Part shown: positions 17,305 through 26,249 of the stretch, one piece after another
Position numbering within the stretch: position 1 is the stretch's first letter
Layout of the letters: every line of letters starts with the position of its first letter
NCBI GenBank assembly: GCA_905233165.1
Contig: CAJODL010000013.1
Span: forward strand, 1-48,358
DNA: 48,358 nucleotides
Direction: 5' to 3'
DNA from: an uncultured Prevotella sp.
GTDB taxonomy: Bacteria; Bacteroidota; Bacteroidia; Bacteroidales; Bacteroidaceae
Program-made: the position numbers and the translations under genes
Notes under the pieces: model-generated
Told to the model about the DNA's origin: nothing
What the model saw: the letters and a program-made list of their open reading frames with translations, nothing else
The model's database searches: none

Positions 17305-18003
17305 TCAAAGTTCTCCTTTCCTGTGTCGGAAGCGGATCTCCTTTAACTTATGGTCGCCCATGAAGCGGCTTTTGTCAACATATCCGTTGATGCCGCGGAG
17401 GTGTCCCTTGCCGGTGTATTGCCAGATGAGGTAGTCGTTGCCGTCTTTCAGTACCGGTGCCGGAGCACGATATTGCGCTATCATGAGAGGGTAACGGTCC
17501 ATCTTGCCAGCCAGATATTTGTTATAGAAGTTGGTCCCGCTGTAGATAAGGGGTTTTTGACGATAGTAGTGTTCCACAAGTTCGAGAAATTTAAACAGGG
17601 AATCACAGAACTCTTCTACTCCTAATCCGGAGGCTACTTCAACATCTATGAGCGGAATGAGGTCTTGCTCACTAGGACGGCATTGCAGAACAAAGTTCGC
17701 CAACTGCGTCTCTTGCTCTATCTTTGCCCTGTAGAAGTGATAGGAGCCGACCTTTAGTCCATACTGATGTGCTGTGAGGATATTGTTCTCATATTCCTGA
17801 TCGATGCGGTTACCGCCCTCGGTGGCTTTGATATATACGTACGCCATAGGGGTGTTGCTGGCAATGGTCTCCCAAAATATCTTTCCCTGATAGTGGGAGA
17901 TGTCGATGCCGTGGATATGGGAACACGTGTCCTCGCACTCTACCTGTGCAGAAGCACTAAGCAGGGAGAATGTCAGGGCTATGAGTAAAAAAATGCGTTT
18001 CAT
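17305..18003 (-). CDS. Exported GH25 lysozyme
   Basis: A 232-residue muramidase. The start is taken at MKRIFLLIALTFSLLSASAQ, which gives a clean signal peptide and lies 5 nt after the aspS stop; an upstream Met would add 11 non-signal residues. GH25 hallmarks: HGIDISHYQGKIFWE, AYVYIKATEGG (about 60), VGSYHFYRA, and LIPLIDVEV containing the catalytic acidic residues, then LIWQYTGKGHLRGINGYVD. It cleaves the N-acetylmuramic acid linkage in peptidoglycan, in the periplasm or outside. Confidence 0.92.
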   Translation of the reverse strand: MKRIFLLIALTFSLLSASAQVECEDTCSHIHGIDISHYQGKIFWETIASNTPMAYVYIKATEGGNRIDQEYENNILTAHQYGLKVGSYHFYRAKIEQETQLANFVLQCRPSEQDLIPLIDVEVASGLGVEEFCDSLFKFLELVEHYYRQKPLIYSGTNFYNKYLAGKMDRYPLMIAQYRAPAPVLKDGNDYLIWQYTGKGHLRGINGYVDKSRFMGDHKLKEIRFRHRKGEL

Positions 18004-18008
18004 TAATT

Positions 18009-19766
18009 TTAGTTCACTGGTGTCAGTTTGATACACAGTTCATCGAGTTGTTTGTCGTCGATGGCTGATGGTGCATCGAGCATTACATCGCGGCCGCTGT
18101 TGTTCTTTGGGAATGCTATGCAGTCGCGTATGCTGTCGAGACCTGCCATGATGCTGACAAAGCGGTCGAGACCGAAGGCAAGACCAGCGTGTGGCGGTGC
18201 TCCGTACTTGAAGGCATTGATGAGGAAACCGAACTGTGCCATTGCCCTCTCAGGGGTGAAGCCCAGCACCTCGAACATCTTTGCCTGTAGCTTGCCATCA
18301 TGAATACGCAGTGAGCCACCGCCGACCTCGATGCCGTTGCAGACGAAGTCGTAGGCCTTGGCACGTACTTTCGCAGGGTCGCTGTCGAGAAGTGGTATGT
18401 CGTCAGGGTTTGGCATTGTAAACGGATGGTGGGTGGACATGAGGCGCTGCTCTTCGTCGCTCCACTCGAACAATGGGAAATCGACAATCCACAGACACTC
18501 GAACTTATTCTTGTCCATGAGACCCAGCTGTTTGCCCATCTCCAGACGCAGGGCGCAGAGCTGTATGCGTGTCTTGTTGGCGTTGTCGCCGGAGAGGATG
18601 AGGATAAGGTCGCCCTTCTTGGCCTTCATCTTGTCGGCAACAGCCTGCAGCTGCTCGGGGGTGTAGAACTTATCGACGCTTGACTTGATGGTGCCGTCTT
18701 CATTCACCTTTATATATACGAGGCCCTTGGCACCTACCTGCTGTGACTTCACGAAGTCGGTCAGCTGGTCGAGCTGCTTTCTGGTGTAGCTGGCGCAACC
18801 CGGGGCGCAGATGCCGCCGATGTATGCTGCATTGTCGAACACCTGGAACGTGCCTAACTTCAGGACGTCGTCGAGTTCCACAAACTCCATGCCGAAACGC
18901 AGATCAGGTTTGTCGGAACCATATTTCGCCATTGCCTCGTGCCACGTCATCTGACGCAGCTTTGCAGGCAACTCTACGCCGCGAATCTCGCGAAAGAGGT
19001 GGCGCGCCATCTCTTCGAAGATATCAATGACATCCTCCTGGTCAACGAATGACATCTCGCAGTCAATCTGTGTGAACTCCGGCTGACGGTCGGCACGCAG
19101 GTCCTCATCGCGGAAACACTTTGCTATCTGGAAGTAACGGTCGAAACCGCTCACCATGAGCAACTGCTTCAGCGTCTGTGGCGACTGTGGCAGGGCATAG
19201 AACTGTCCCGGATTCATGCGTGAAGGCACTACGAAATCGCGTGCGCCTTCTGGTGTGGAACCGATCAGAATAGGTGTCTCGACCTCAATGAACTGACGAG
19301 AGTCGAGGAAGTTGCGGATGAGGATGGTCATCTTATGGCGCAGCTCGAGATTCTTGCGCACTATAGGACGGCGCAGGTCAAGATAGCGGTACTTCATACG
19401 CAGCTCATCACCGCCGTCGGTATTGTCTTCGATGGTGAAGGGTGGGGTAGCGCTCTCGCTGATGATATTGAGTTCACTGACGATAATCTCGATGTCGCCC
19501 GTAGGCAACTTCGCATTCTTGGAATAACGCTCGGCAACGGTGCCGACAGCCTGAACGACGTATTCGCGTCCGAGGCGGCCTGCCTGCTCCTTGAGAGCCG
19601 CAGGGCAGTCTTCGTTGAAAGCCAGCTGCGTGATGCCGTAACGGTCACGCAGGTCGATGAAGGTGAGACCACCAAGATTATGAATACCCTGTACCCATCC
19701 GGCAAGGGTTACTGTCTGTCCGACATTTTCGATGCGGAGTTCTCCGCAGGTATTTGTTCTGTACAC
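18009..19766 (-). CDS. aspS: Aspartyl-tRNA synthetase
   Basis: A 585-residue class IIb synthetase of the bacterial type. The N-terminal OB-fold ([24 protein letters not shown]) is followed by motif 2 ([20 protein letters not shown]), the bacterial insertion domain, and motif 3 ([14 protein letters not shown]). The start is GTG (19764-19766), giving [11 protein letters not shown], the normal N-terminus; no in-frame ATG lies close upstream. The leader contains an AATTGAT/ATCGTT repeat array. Confidence 0.96.
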   Translation of the reverse strand: MYRTNTCGELRIENVGQTVTLAGWVQGIHNLGGLTFIDLRDRYGITQLAFNEDCPAALKEQAGRLGREYVVQAVGTVAERYSKNAKLPTGDIEIIVSELNIISESATPPFTIEDNTDGGDELRMKYRYLDLRRPIVRKNLELRHKMTILIRNFLDSRQFIEVETPILIGSTPEGARDFVVPSRMNPGQFYALPQSPQTLKQLLMVSGFDRYFQIAKCFRDEDLRADRQPEFTQIDCEMSFVDQEDVIDIFEEMARHLFREIRGVELPAKLRQMTWHEAMAKYGSDKPDLRFGMEFVELDDVLKLGTFQVFDNAAYIGGICAPGCASYTRKQLDQLTDFVKSQQVGAKGLVYIKVNEDGTIKSSVDKFYTPEQLQAVADKMKAKKGDLILILSGDNANKTRIQLCALRLEMGKQLGLMDKNKFECLWIVDFPLFEWSDEEQRLMSTHHPFTMPNPDDIPLLDSDPAKVRAKAYDFVCNGIEVGGGSLRIHDGKLQAKMFEVLGFTPERAMAQFGFLINAFKYGAPPHAGLAFGLDRFVSIMAGLDSIRDCIAFPKNNSGRDVMLDAPSAIDDKQLDELCIKLTPVN

Positions 19767-19782
19767 GATGTTAATTTATAAT

Positions 19783-19875
19783 TGAAAATTGATAATTGAT
19801 AATTATCGTTATATCGTTATTTCGTTATAACGTTATGTTAAGGACCTTCTGCCTTCAGCCCTCAGCCCTCAGCTT
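19783..19875. repeat. Mixed short tandem repeat array between pqqD-like gene and aspS
   Basis: Three successive repeat types are packed together: AATTGATAATTGATAATT, then ATCGTTATATCGTTATTTCGTTAT, then CAGCCCTCAGCCCTCAGC, which enters the last codons of the PqqD-like gene. The same three motif types recur separately at 39066-39110, 32033-32052 and 34309-34320. Confidence 0.85.
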
Positions 19876-20137
19876 CCAGCAGTTTTTCTGCGCGGAATTG
19901 GTCAAGGAACGACGACACGTCATTGCGTGCTGTTGTTTCGTCTATCTCGTATTCATCAAGAATTACTTTTACCAGGTCGTCAACTTCGAACGGACCTTGT
20001 TCCATACGCTTCCACAAGAGCACTGACGACTCGTTGAGAGCTATGAGTTTGGAGAAATCGATGTTTTCTTCTCCCATAGGAACGAGGAAACGCTCGCCGC
20101 ACACCTCGTTAAGGACTATTCCTTTCTTAATTTGCAT
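19862..20137 (-). CDS. PqqD-family (RRE-like) protein
   Basis: A 91-residue protein of the PqqD fold, the winged-helix RiPP recognition element that presents precursor peptides to modifying enzymes. The pattern IVLNEVCGERFLVPMGEENIDFSKLIALNESSVLLWKRM (helical part), then DDLVKVILDEYEIDETTARNDVSSFLDQF is typical. Its start overlaps the S24/S26 peptidase gene by 22 nt. No radical SAM enzyme, cyclase or evident precursor peptide was found nearby, so its partner peptide is unknown. The last codons run into a CAGCCCTCAGC repeat. Confidence 0.85.
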   Translation of the reverse strand: MQIKKGIVLNEVCGERFLVPMGEENIDFSKLIALNESSVLLWKRMEQGPFEVDDLVKVILDEYEIDETTARNDVSSFLDQFRAEKLLEAEG

Positions 20138-20619
20138 ATTTGTAGTATTTTGTTAAATGATTTCGATATGAATTCCCTTGGATTCCTTTTTGCCCTGTAG
20201 CACAGGAGCAGAGGATAGCGCAAGGGGCGCAGCTTGAGCCACAGATGCCAGTAGCAAGAATACCAGAAACTGTCAACGGGCGTCACCTTCCCGCTTCCCT
20301 TTCGGTAGAATCCCGTAGCGATAGCCAGCACGTCGCTGCGGTGGATGTGCTCGGGAGAGAAGTTGCCGTCTCCGTACATTGTTATAGTGTCGCCAGAGAT
20401 GTCCACAATGCGATGCAGAGCATAACTCTTGGTAGCTATTTCGGCAAGGATGACATCACCGACCTTCAGCGTCTCCGGTGCCTTGGTGAGTAATGCCTTG
20501 TCACGTCCGTCTTCGAGAAATGGACGCATGCTGTAGCCACGCAGCGGTAGTGTCACGGTATGTCCGTCACGAACATACTCCGCCACCTTGGGAATTATTA
20601 TTTCGTTAGGTAACTGCAT
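20116..20619 (-). CDS. S24/S26 family peptidase with Ser-His type active site
   Basis: A 167-residue relative of signal peptidase I/LexA-type peptidases. Ser30 in LRGYSMRPFLEDG matches the catalytic GxSMxP motif. Where bacterial signal peptidases carry Lys, this one has His69 (YALHRIVDISGD), as in the archaeal/ER Ser-His type. GDGNFSPEH matches the following GDN box. There is no N-terminal membrane helix; the C-terminal part (about 105-140) has a hydrophobic, aromatic segment WYSCYWHLWLKLRPLRYPLL that may contact the membrane. It overlaps both neighbours by 22 nt, so it belongs to a tight triad with the HPr-kinase-like and PqqD-like genes. The substrate is unknown. Confidence 0.82.
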   Translation of the reverse strand: MQLPNEIIIPKVAEYVRDGHTVTLPLRGYSMRPFLEDGRDKALLTKAPETLKVGDVILAEIATKSYALHRIVDISGDTITMYGDGNFSPEHIHRSDVLAIATGFYRKGSGKVTPVDSFWYSCYWHLWLKLRPLRYPLLLCYRAKRNPREFISKSFNKILQICKLRKE

Positions 20620-21518
20620 GCTGTAACGGCTGATTGTGCGTCAGGCAGACAGTGGAGTTCTGTCACCTTTATATTTTCAACAAAGAGAGAACACGTACGG
20701 CAAACACGTGAATAGAGTTTCGTATCCCATTTCATTGCCGAGCAAGCAGAGAGAACTGTTGTAAACGCCTCAAGGGGTGACTGCGACAGCATCTCGTTAT
20801 GGTCGGCGCGCTTTATCATCACTATGGCACCAAGGGGCGTTTTGACATTGCGGTAGCATGGTGTCTTGCCGCTCCAGGGAGAGCCGTAGAGAATGGCGTG
20901 GGGTTTTCCGTCGCTGTCGCGCTCGATGCGGATGATGGGATTGTCATCATTGACGAGGTCGCAGTTGGAAATGTTTCGCAGCCAGTTGGCCACCTGTGTG
21001 CTCTTTCCCGTGCCGCTCTTTGCCGTGAAGGCATACGACACTCCGTCGTGGCGCACCACAGAGGCGTGGATGAGAAGAGTGTCAAAGTACGCGCCGGAGA
21101 AGGCGTAGGAGAGCATCAGGGCATTGTTGAGGGCAAAGCGCATCGTGGGCAGACTGCCGCGGATGGCAACCTTGCAGTCGGAGAACTGCTGAGAGGTCTG
21201 AAGCAACGCACAGGGGAATCCCGTGATGTCGCGGACCAGAAACTGATAGCCTCCCGAGGGAAGACGGTCAACACGCGTCATGCCATTGCCAGTATCGACA
21301 TCGCGAATGAGACGGGCATCCTTTATCTCCTTCAGTTTGTCCACGATGGTAAGATTCATCAGCGGCTGTGCATCAGAGGGAATATCCGTCTTGAACGGTA
21401 TGAACGACGGCAGGATATGGTCCAGAAGCAGAGATGACTCTACGCCGAGAGAAGAGGCTGTCTGCAATGTCTCTGAAACAGTGATGTTGATGATATGTCC
21501 ACCGAGGAGGTAATTCAT
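20598..21518 (-). CDS. HPr kinase-like P-loop protein
   Basis: A 306-residue protein with a C-terminal HprK-like nucleotide-binding fold: HASVVRHDG, Walker A AKSGTGKST near residue 167, the acidic strand DLVNDDNPII, and YGSPWSGKTPCYRN, all seen in the HprK-related proteins encoded beside PqqD genes. The N-terminal half (1-110) is unlike HPr kinase and may bind a partner. The true HPr kinase phosphorylates a serine on HPr; here the companion PqqD protein points rather to a peptide or small-molecule kinase, as in some lasso-peptide clusters. Overlaps: 4 nt with the sigma fusion, 22 nt with the peptidase. Confidence 0.8.
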   Translation of the reverse strand: MNYLLGGHIINITVSETLQTASSLGVESSLLLDHILPSFIPFKTDIPSDAQPLMNLTIVDKLKEIKDARLIRDVDTGNGMTRVDRLPSGGYQFLVRDITGFPCALLQTSQQFSDCKVAIRGSLPTMRFALNNALMLSYAFSGAYFDTLLIHASVVRHDGVSYAFTAKSGTGKSTQVANWLRNISNCDLVNDDNPIIRIERDSDGKPHAILYGSPWSGKTPCYRNVKTPLGAIVMIKRADHNEMLSQSPLEAFTTVLSACSAMKWDTKLYSRVCRTCSLFVENIKVTELHCLPDAQSAVTACSYLTK

Positions 21519-22495
21519 CTGGAGAACGTGAACTGGCTTTTATCGGCTGCCTTTATGGTGTAGCCGAGTTTCTTGTAGTATTTCGCGTCCTTGAGGAATT
21601 TCTTGTCGAGCTTCTTCAGATTGGTATCAAAGACAATCGCTCCCGTATATTTGCTCTCGCCGATGGATGTGAGATAGTTTGTCAGCTGCTCAGAGAGAGT
21701 AGCACGGTTCTGCAGGAACTTCTTGCTGTTGAAAACCATGGAGTCGAGGCGTTGCTCGTCGGTGAAATATACCACAGAATCGACGGCAGAGAAACCTACT
21801 CCGTATAAATATATGGTCTTGGCATAAAACTTTCCAGGTCTCTCCACCTTTACTTTCTGTGGCTTTGGCTCTTTTTCCTTCTTCTTCTTTGTCTTCGAAT
21901 CTTTACCAATGGTAGGGCTGATACCAAATCCCTGTGGCTGCTGCGGTGGCGTTTGCGCATTTGCAGGGATTACCATGATGGCGAGAAGAAGTAGTGCCAG
22001 GAGTGTTGTTGCTTTTCTCATTTTACGTTCTGCTGTTTTACGGATTTGTCTTATTCTTTCGCGGCTATAGTTGAGCATGTCGCCTATCTCTGCCATAGTG
22101 AGTTTTTCCTTTCCCTCAATGCCGTAGTAGTGACAGATGACGTCGCGCTCTCTGTCATTGAGCCTCTCAAGACGCTGATGCATATTCTCATTGAGTTCTG
22201 CATCTTCCACCGCCTCATTGGTATAAGGACGGCCGGCAGACATCTTGTCGGAGATTTCCTTTTTTATCTCTCCGCTGGGCATGATGCGTTCCATCGCCTT
22301 GCGGATATGGTAAATGGCATAATGTGCAAAGACGGGTTCCTTTTCGGGATTCCACTTGCGGGCAGCAATGACAAGAGCCATATTTCCCTCGCCAATGAAG
22401 TCGTCGGCGGTCATGCCGGGACATTGCTGCGCATACTTATATGCCAGCGTCTCGACAACGTGGAGGTTTTCTTTTATGATATCATCTATAGCCAT
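21515..22495 (-). CDS. Sigma-70 factor fused to an exported domain
   Basis: A 326-residue single reading frame. Residues 1-158 are a compact sigma-70-type factor: region 2 (ADDFIGEGNMALVIAARKW, YAIYHIRKAMERIM) and region 4 with a helix-turn-helix (LTMAEIGDMLNYSRERIRQI). At residue 159, within the normal sigma end, comes MRKATTLLALLLLAIMVIP ending ANAQ, a complete signal peptide with cleavage site, then a Lys/Pro-rich linker and a 110-residue domain (FYAKTIYLYGVGFSAVDSVV, FTDEQRLDSMVF). Either the product is a membrane-tethered sigma factor, or two proteins are made, the second from the internal ATG at 22021. No stop separates them. The ATGA overlap with the HprK-like gene couples them. Confidence 0.8.
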   Translation of the reverse strand: MAIDDIIKENLHVVETLAYKYAQQCPGMTADDFIGEGNMALVIAARKWNPEKEPVFAHYAIYHIRKAMERIMPSGEIKKEISDKMSAGRPYTNEAVEDAELNENMHQRLERLNDRERDVICHYYGIEGKEKLTMAEIGDMLNYSRERIRQIRKTAERKMRKATTLLALLLLAIMVIPANAQTPPQQPQGFGISPTIGKDSKTKKKKEKEPKPQKVKVERPGKFYAKTIYLYGVGFSAVDSVVYFTDEQRLDSMVFNSKKFLQNRATLSEQLTNYLTSIGESKYTGAIVFDTNLKKLDKKFLKDAKYYKKLGYTIKAADKSQFTFSR

Positions 22496-23715
22496 GTGCT
22501 AAGCATTTTTGCCAACCAACCATACGTCTTCTTCCATCTGCTGCGCCATTTGTCCCACGACTCATGGGTGAGCAGGAACGACTTGGCTTTGTCATTGATG
22601 AAGCGTTGGTCTAACTGGCGGGTTATCTCTTTGTTGACAATGACGGCATTACATTCATAATCCCACGCCAGAGAGCGGGCATCGAGATTGCAAGAGCCGA
22701 CGGTAGTCAGCTTGCCGTCAACGGTGATTACCTTTGTATGATGGAAACCGTCTTGGAAGATATATACCTTCGCACCGCGTTTCATCATCCAGTGAAGATG
22801 ATAGAATGATGCGTCCGGCTCCATAGGGATGTCACTCTTCTGGGACATCATAATCTCTATATGCAGTCCGCGTTTCAAGGCTCTCTTGATAGCCTTCTTC
22901 ACGCTGTGTGTCAGCGAGAGGTATGGATTGACGAGGCGGATGGTATCCTGAGCATTGTCGAAGCAAGAGATGTAGAACTGTCGCATTATCTTGTTCGTCT
23001 TGTGGGGCTCACGGTTTATGATGCCCACCATCATATCTCCCTTTGGCGAAATGAGCGATGAATCATTGACGGCATCGCGTCCCGTTTCCTGTTTCCATGC
23101 ACGCTGGAAAATCTTCTGCAATGTAGAAACCTCTGTACCCGTAATAGAGCAATGCATATCGCGCCATGCTCCTATCTTCGGGGTGCCGTGGATATAATAG
23201 TCCGCAACATTCATGCCGCCGATGAAGGCGATGCTGTCGTCGATGACAACAATCTTTCTGTGGTCACGATGCATCACGTTGTTAATCCATGGGAAACCGA
23301 TAGGGTCGAACACCTCTATCTCAACACCATGTTGACGCATATGCTCAAGATGTTCTTTTTTCAGCGGGCGGTTATTACTCTTATTTCCAAAAGCATCGAA
23401 CAGCGCGCGCACCTTTACTCCGCTCTCAGCCTTCTGTTCAAGGAGACGGAAGAGTGCATTACCGATACTGTCATTACGGAAGTTGAAGTATTCGAGGTGG
23501 ACGCTGTAGCGAGCATTGCGGATAGCCTGAAACTCTGCTGCAAATTTCTCCCTGCCGTTGGTGAGAAGCTTCACATGGTTGTCATGAGAAAATGTGACGC
23601 CATAACCGCGCAGCTCCTGCACAATCAGCGAGTCGCTGGACTGTGCGCGGCATAATCCGGAGAAGAGCAACAGACCTGCCCAAAGAATAAGAATATGATG
23701 TCTAAAGTACAACAA
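22486..23715 (-). CDS. Phospholipase D-type cardiolipin synthase
   Basis: A 409-residue enzyme with an N-terminal hydrophobic segment or signal (LILWAGLLLFSGLCRAQ) and two HKD motifs: HRDHRKIVVIDDSIAFIGG near residue 150 and HHTKVITVDGKLTTVGSCN near residue 325. Such proteins join phosphatidylglycerol molecules into cardiolipin or hydrolyse phosphodiesters; an exported location is unusual and leaves the substrate open. The only start upstream is TTG (23713-23715), immediately next to a TTGAAAG repeat; no in-frame ATG is available. The end overlaps the sigma fusion by 10 nt. Confidence 0.88.
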   Translation of the reverse strand: MLYFRHHILILWAGLLLFSGLCRAQSSDSLIVQELRGYGVTFSHDNHVKLLTNGREKFAAEFQAIRNARYSVHLEYFNFRNDSIGNALFRLLEQKAESGVKVRALFDAFGNKSNNRPLKKEHLEHMRQHGVEIEVFDPIGFPWINNVMHRDHRKIVVIDDSIAFIGGMNVADYYIHGTPKIGAWRDMHCSITGTEVSTLQKIFQRAWKQETGRDAVNDSSLISPKGDMMVGIINREPHKTNKIMRQFYISCFDNAQDTIRLVNPYLSLTHSVKKAIKRALKRGLHIEIMMSQKSDIPMEPDASFYHLHWMMKRGAKVYIFQDGFHHTKVITVDGKLTTVGSCNLDARSLAWDYECNAVIVNKEITRQLDQRFINDKAKSFLLTHESWDKWRSRWKKTYGWLAKMLSTWL

Positions 23716-23721
23716 AATTAA

Positions 23722-23748
23722 TCTTTAATCTTTCAACTTTCAACTTCT
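23722..23748. repeat. Short repeat between mscS and cls
   Basis: On the minus strand AGAAGTTGAAAGTTGAAAGATTAAAGATTAA: two TTGAAAG and two GATTAAA units. The first AGTTGA supplies the mscS stop codon and the array ends just before the cls TTG start. Confidence 0.8.
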
Positions 23749-26094
23749 GTTATGAACATCGACCTGTGGGAATGGTATTTCGATGCCATTGTCGTTGAGG
23801 GCATCATAAATAGCCTCGAGTACTTCGCCGTCATCCAGATACTGCGTAAATACATTCACCCACACGATGACTTTCAGTATGAGGGCAGAATCTCCGAATT
23901 CCTTCAGTACCACCTTCGGCTCCTTCGTAGGGTCGAGACAATCGAGGCCGCTGATGGCAGAAAGTATGACACTCTTTGCCTGCTTGACGTTTGTGCCATA
24001 CGCCACACCGATATCAAGAATGTGACACTCATAACCATGATTGCGTGTCATATTCTTATAGTTCTTGGTGAAGAGCTGAGAGTTCTGGAATGCTATCACA
24101 GAACCATCAGTAGTATCAATAGTTGTGGATATATATGAAATAGAAGACACACGTCCTCTGACACCATCACAGATGATGAGGTCGCCAATCTTGATGCGTC
24201 CTGTCATTAGCGAGATGCCGTAATAGATGTTTTCCAGAATATCCTTGGATGCAAAACCGATACCTGTTGACAGACCACCAGAAATTACTACGAGCCAAGT
24301 GCTTGAGACATTGAAGACAGCAAGAGTGATGAGGAACCATACGCCCCAGATGAAAATCTGCAGAATGTTGCGTATCATCATGAAACGCTGTGCAGCATTG
24401 TCTGGGTCGTGTTGCTTCAGACTCTGCAAGATGACTGCCTTTGCTGTGCGGTTGATATAGTTAAAAATAAACCACAATGTAATGACAATTGCAATATCCA
24501 AGACGCTGGCGCGGAAATTGCTGATATTGACGAAGTCTTTTGTCAGCATGTTGAGTGTCATGTCGCTGAGGTTGAAGACTTCTGTTGCCCAATAAAGGCT
24601 TATCATAACGCTGGCAACAGCAGATGTCGGCAGAATGACAGAATAAATGAAACTGTGTACCCAGGTTTCGGTAATCGGCTTGTCCTTGAGTTGATGTCTC
24701 TTTGAGAACTCCTTATACCAGTCGCGGAGACAGGTGATAGTCAGTATGCACGTCAACTGCATTATCCACCATATCAGTATCTGGACAGAGAGCAGCGTGA
24801 AGCCAATCATGGAGCATACCAAAGAAACTATAAATACTATTTGTGAGAAATTGGCATAATATAAATCAGTCTTCTCAACATCTATTTTCTTCCAAAGAAC
24901 ATACCATTGCCATAAACAGCAAATGAGTAGGATAGGAGGGAATATGAGATTTACCAGAGCATTAGGAATCAGCACTACTCGGAAACTGATTACCAAAAAT
25001 CCATTTACCAGCAAAGGCATGTAGAGGAACAGAGTGTTCATTGTCTTTCCGGCCTGTACACGAATGATAATGGATATGATGATAACACTCATGAGCCACG
25101 CAAACTGTACCAACAGGCCCGAGGCCATAGTGATAAAGTTCTGGGTAGAAAATGCTTTGACAATACCCAGAATGATGGCAAAGGTAACAGCTGTGGAAGC
25201 AAGGATTATGCATGCACGTTTCGCCAGAAACCATTCTCTGACAGATTCGCTTGCGTCCCTGCGTATTATTTTCGTTCCTATCCAGCGAACAATAACCTGA
25301 TTGAGGATAATGGCTATCATGCCATAGAATAGTATGACGATGAATAATCCTAATATCCATCTGCTATCCCATTGAGAGCGTATGTTATTGTAGCGAATAT
25401 ATTTTTCCCCGATACTAGTGCGCATCTGTGAGATGAAGTAGCCAAAACGCGAGAGGATGGTGAAATAGTTGTTGCCACCGTTTTTAAAGATATTATTCTG
25501 AATCTCAGCATACTTTGTGTTAGCATAGTCATTGAGATTCTTGAGTCGTTCTTTTGTCATCGAATAGTACGAAATATATTCACGTAACTGTTCACGACTC
25601 TCAACTACCATGCGACGTGTATTTATAGCAAGGGCGAGACAAACATTGCGATCAGTCTTTCCCTTGTCACTAAGCATCATTACTGGCATAGAGCGGAGTG
25701 TCGTTATGAGACTGTCAAAACGCTCTACTTCATCGTTGTTTTTTTCTACATAGGCTCGGAAGGGTATCAGATGCTTCTCAAACTGCTTGTATTGCTCCGT
25801 AGCTTCATGGCAGGCATATGCAAGGTCAAAGACGTAACCATCCTTTTGAGAATAAAGCATCAAGGCGTTCTGGTTACTGCTCTGCATAGTTTGTATGAGG
25901 CTCTTGAATACCAACTGGCCTGCTATCTTCATTTCCTCCTGCTTGCTGCTATACTCATCATGGTACTTTTGTAACTCCTGACGAAGGATTGCAAGAGAGC
26001 TGGAGAGGCTGTCTTCCTTCAAAACGGCTTGCGTCGGAAGTGTAAACAGCAACAGTAGAAGTAATGAGATAAATGTATGAAATCGTTGAAGCAT
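23740..26094 (-). CDS. MscS-family mechanosensitive channel with large N-terminal domain
   Basis: A 784-residue inner-membrane protein. A signal peptide (LLLLLLFTLPTQA) precedes a periplasmic, largely helical domain of about 220 residues rich in charged and Tyr residues, then around ten membrane segments (about 245-600). The last helix and following beta domain have the MscS pattern: VISGGLSTGIGFASKDILENIYYGI and RIKIGDLIICDGVRGRVSSI, then the C-terminal cytoplasmic domain. It is a MscK/YbdG-like large channel releasing solutes upon osmotic downshock. It heads a minus-strand operon leading to cls, the sigma fusion and the triad, hinting at an envelope-stress theme. Confidence 0.9.
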   Translation of the reverse strand: MLQRFHTFISLLLLLLFTLPTQAVLKEDSLSSSLAILRQELQKYHDEYSSKQEEMKIAGQLVFKSLIQTMQSSNQNALMLYSQKDGYVFDLAYACHEATEQYKQFEKHLIPFRAYVEKNNDEVERFDSLITTLRSMPVMMLSDKGKTDRNVCLALAINTRRMVVESREQLREYISYYSMTKERLKNLNDYANTKYAEIQNNIFKNGGNNYFTILSRFGYFISQMRTSIGEKYIRYNNIRSQWDSRWILGLFIVILFYGMIAIILNQVIVRWIGTKIIRRDASESVREWFLAKRACIILASTAVTFAIILGIVKAFSTQNFITMASGLLVQFAWLMSVIIISIIIRVQAGKTMNTLFLYMPLLVNGFLVISFRVVLIPNALVNLIFPPILLICCLWQWYVLWKKIDVEKTDLYYANFSQIVFIVSLVCSMIGFTLLSVQILIWWIMQLTCILTITCLRDWYKEFSKRHQLKDKPITETWVHSFIYSVILPTSAVASVMISLYWATEVFNLSDMTLNMLTKDFVNISNFRASVLDIAIVITLWFIFNYINRTAKAVILQSLKQHDPDNAAQRFMMIRNILQIFIWGVWFLITLAVFNVSSTWLVVISGGLSTGIGFASKDILENIYYGISLMTGRIKIGDLIICDGVRGRVSSISYISTTIDTTDGSVIAFQNSQLFTKNYKNMTRNHGYECHILDIGVAYGTNVKQAKSVILSAISGLDCLDPTKEPKVVLKEFGDSALILKVIVWVNVFTQYLDDGEVLEAIYDALNDNGIEIPFPQVDVHNRS

Positions 26095-26119
26095 AGTGCT
26101 GAAATTAAAATTATGCGCG

Positions 26120-26150
26120 CAAAGGTACTACATTTTTGATACATACACAA
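26120..26150 (-). promoter_or_regulatory. Promoter of the mscS-to-pqqD operon
   Basis: Minus strand TTG at 26150-26148, 20 nt, TACCTTTG at 26127-26120, followed by the mscS ATG at 26094 after about 25 nt. Confidence 0.85.
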
Positions 26151-26233
26151 ATGTGTATAATGGTTTTTTCTTAAAAAAGTATAAAAAGAACTATGTGTTT
26201 ATAATAATGTATAGTGGGTTTTATATTTTTTTC

Positions 26234-26241
26234 TAACTTTG
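26234..26241 (+). promoter_or_regulatory. Promoter -7 box only 8 nt before an ATG
   Basis: TAACTTTG at 26234-26241 fits the -7 element, in the divergent region with the mscS promoter. A start site about 7 nt downstream would fall at 26248, giving a nearly leaderless mRNA for the gene at 26250. The -33 element is not clear. Confidence 0.55.
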
Positions 26242-26249
26242 CGCCCACT

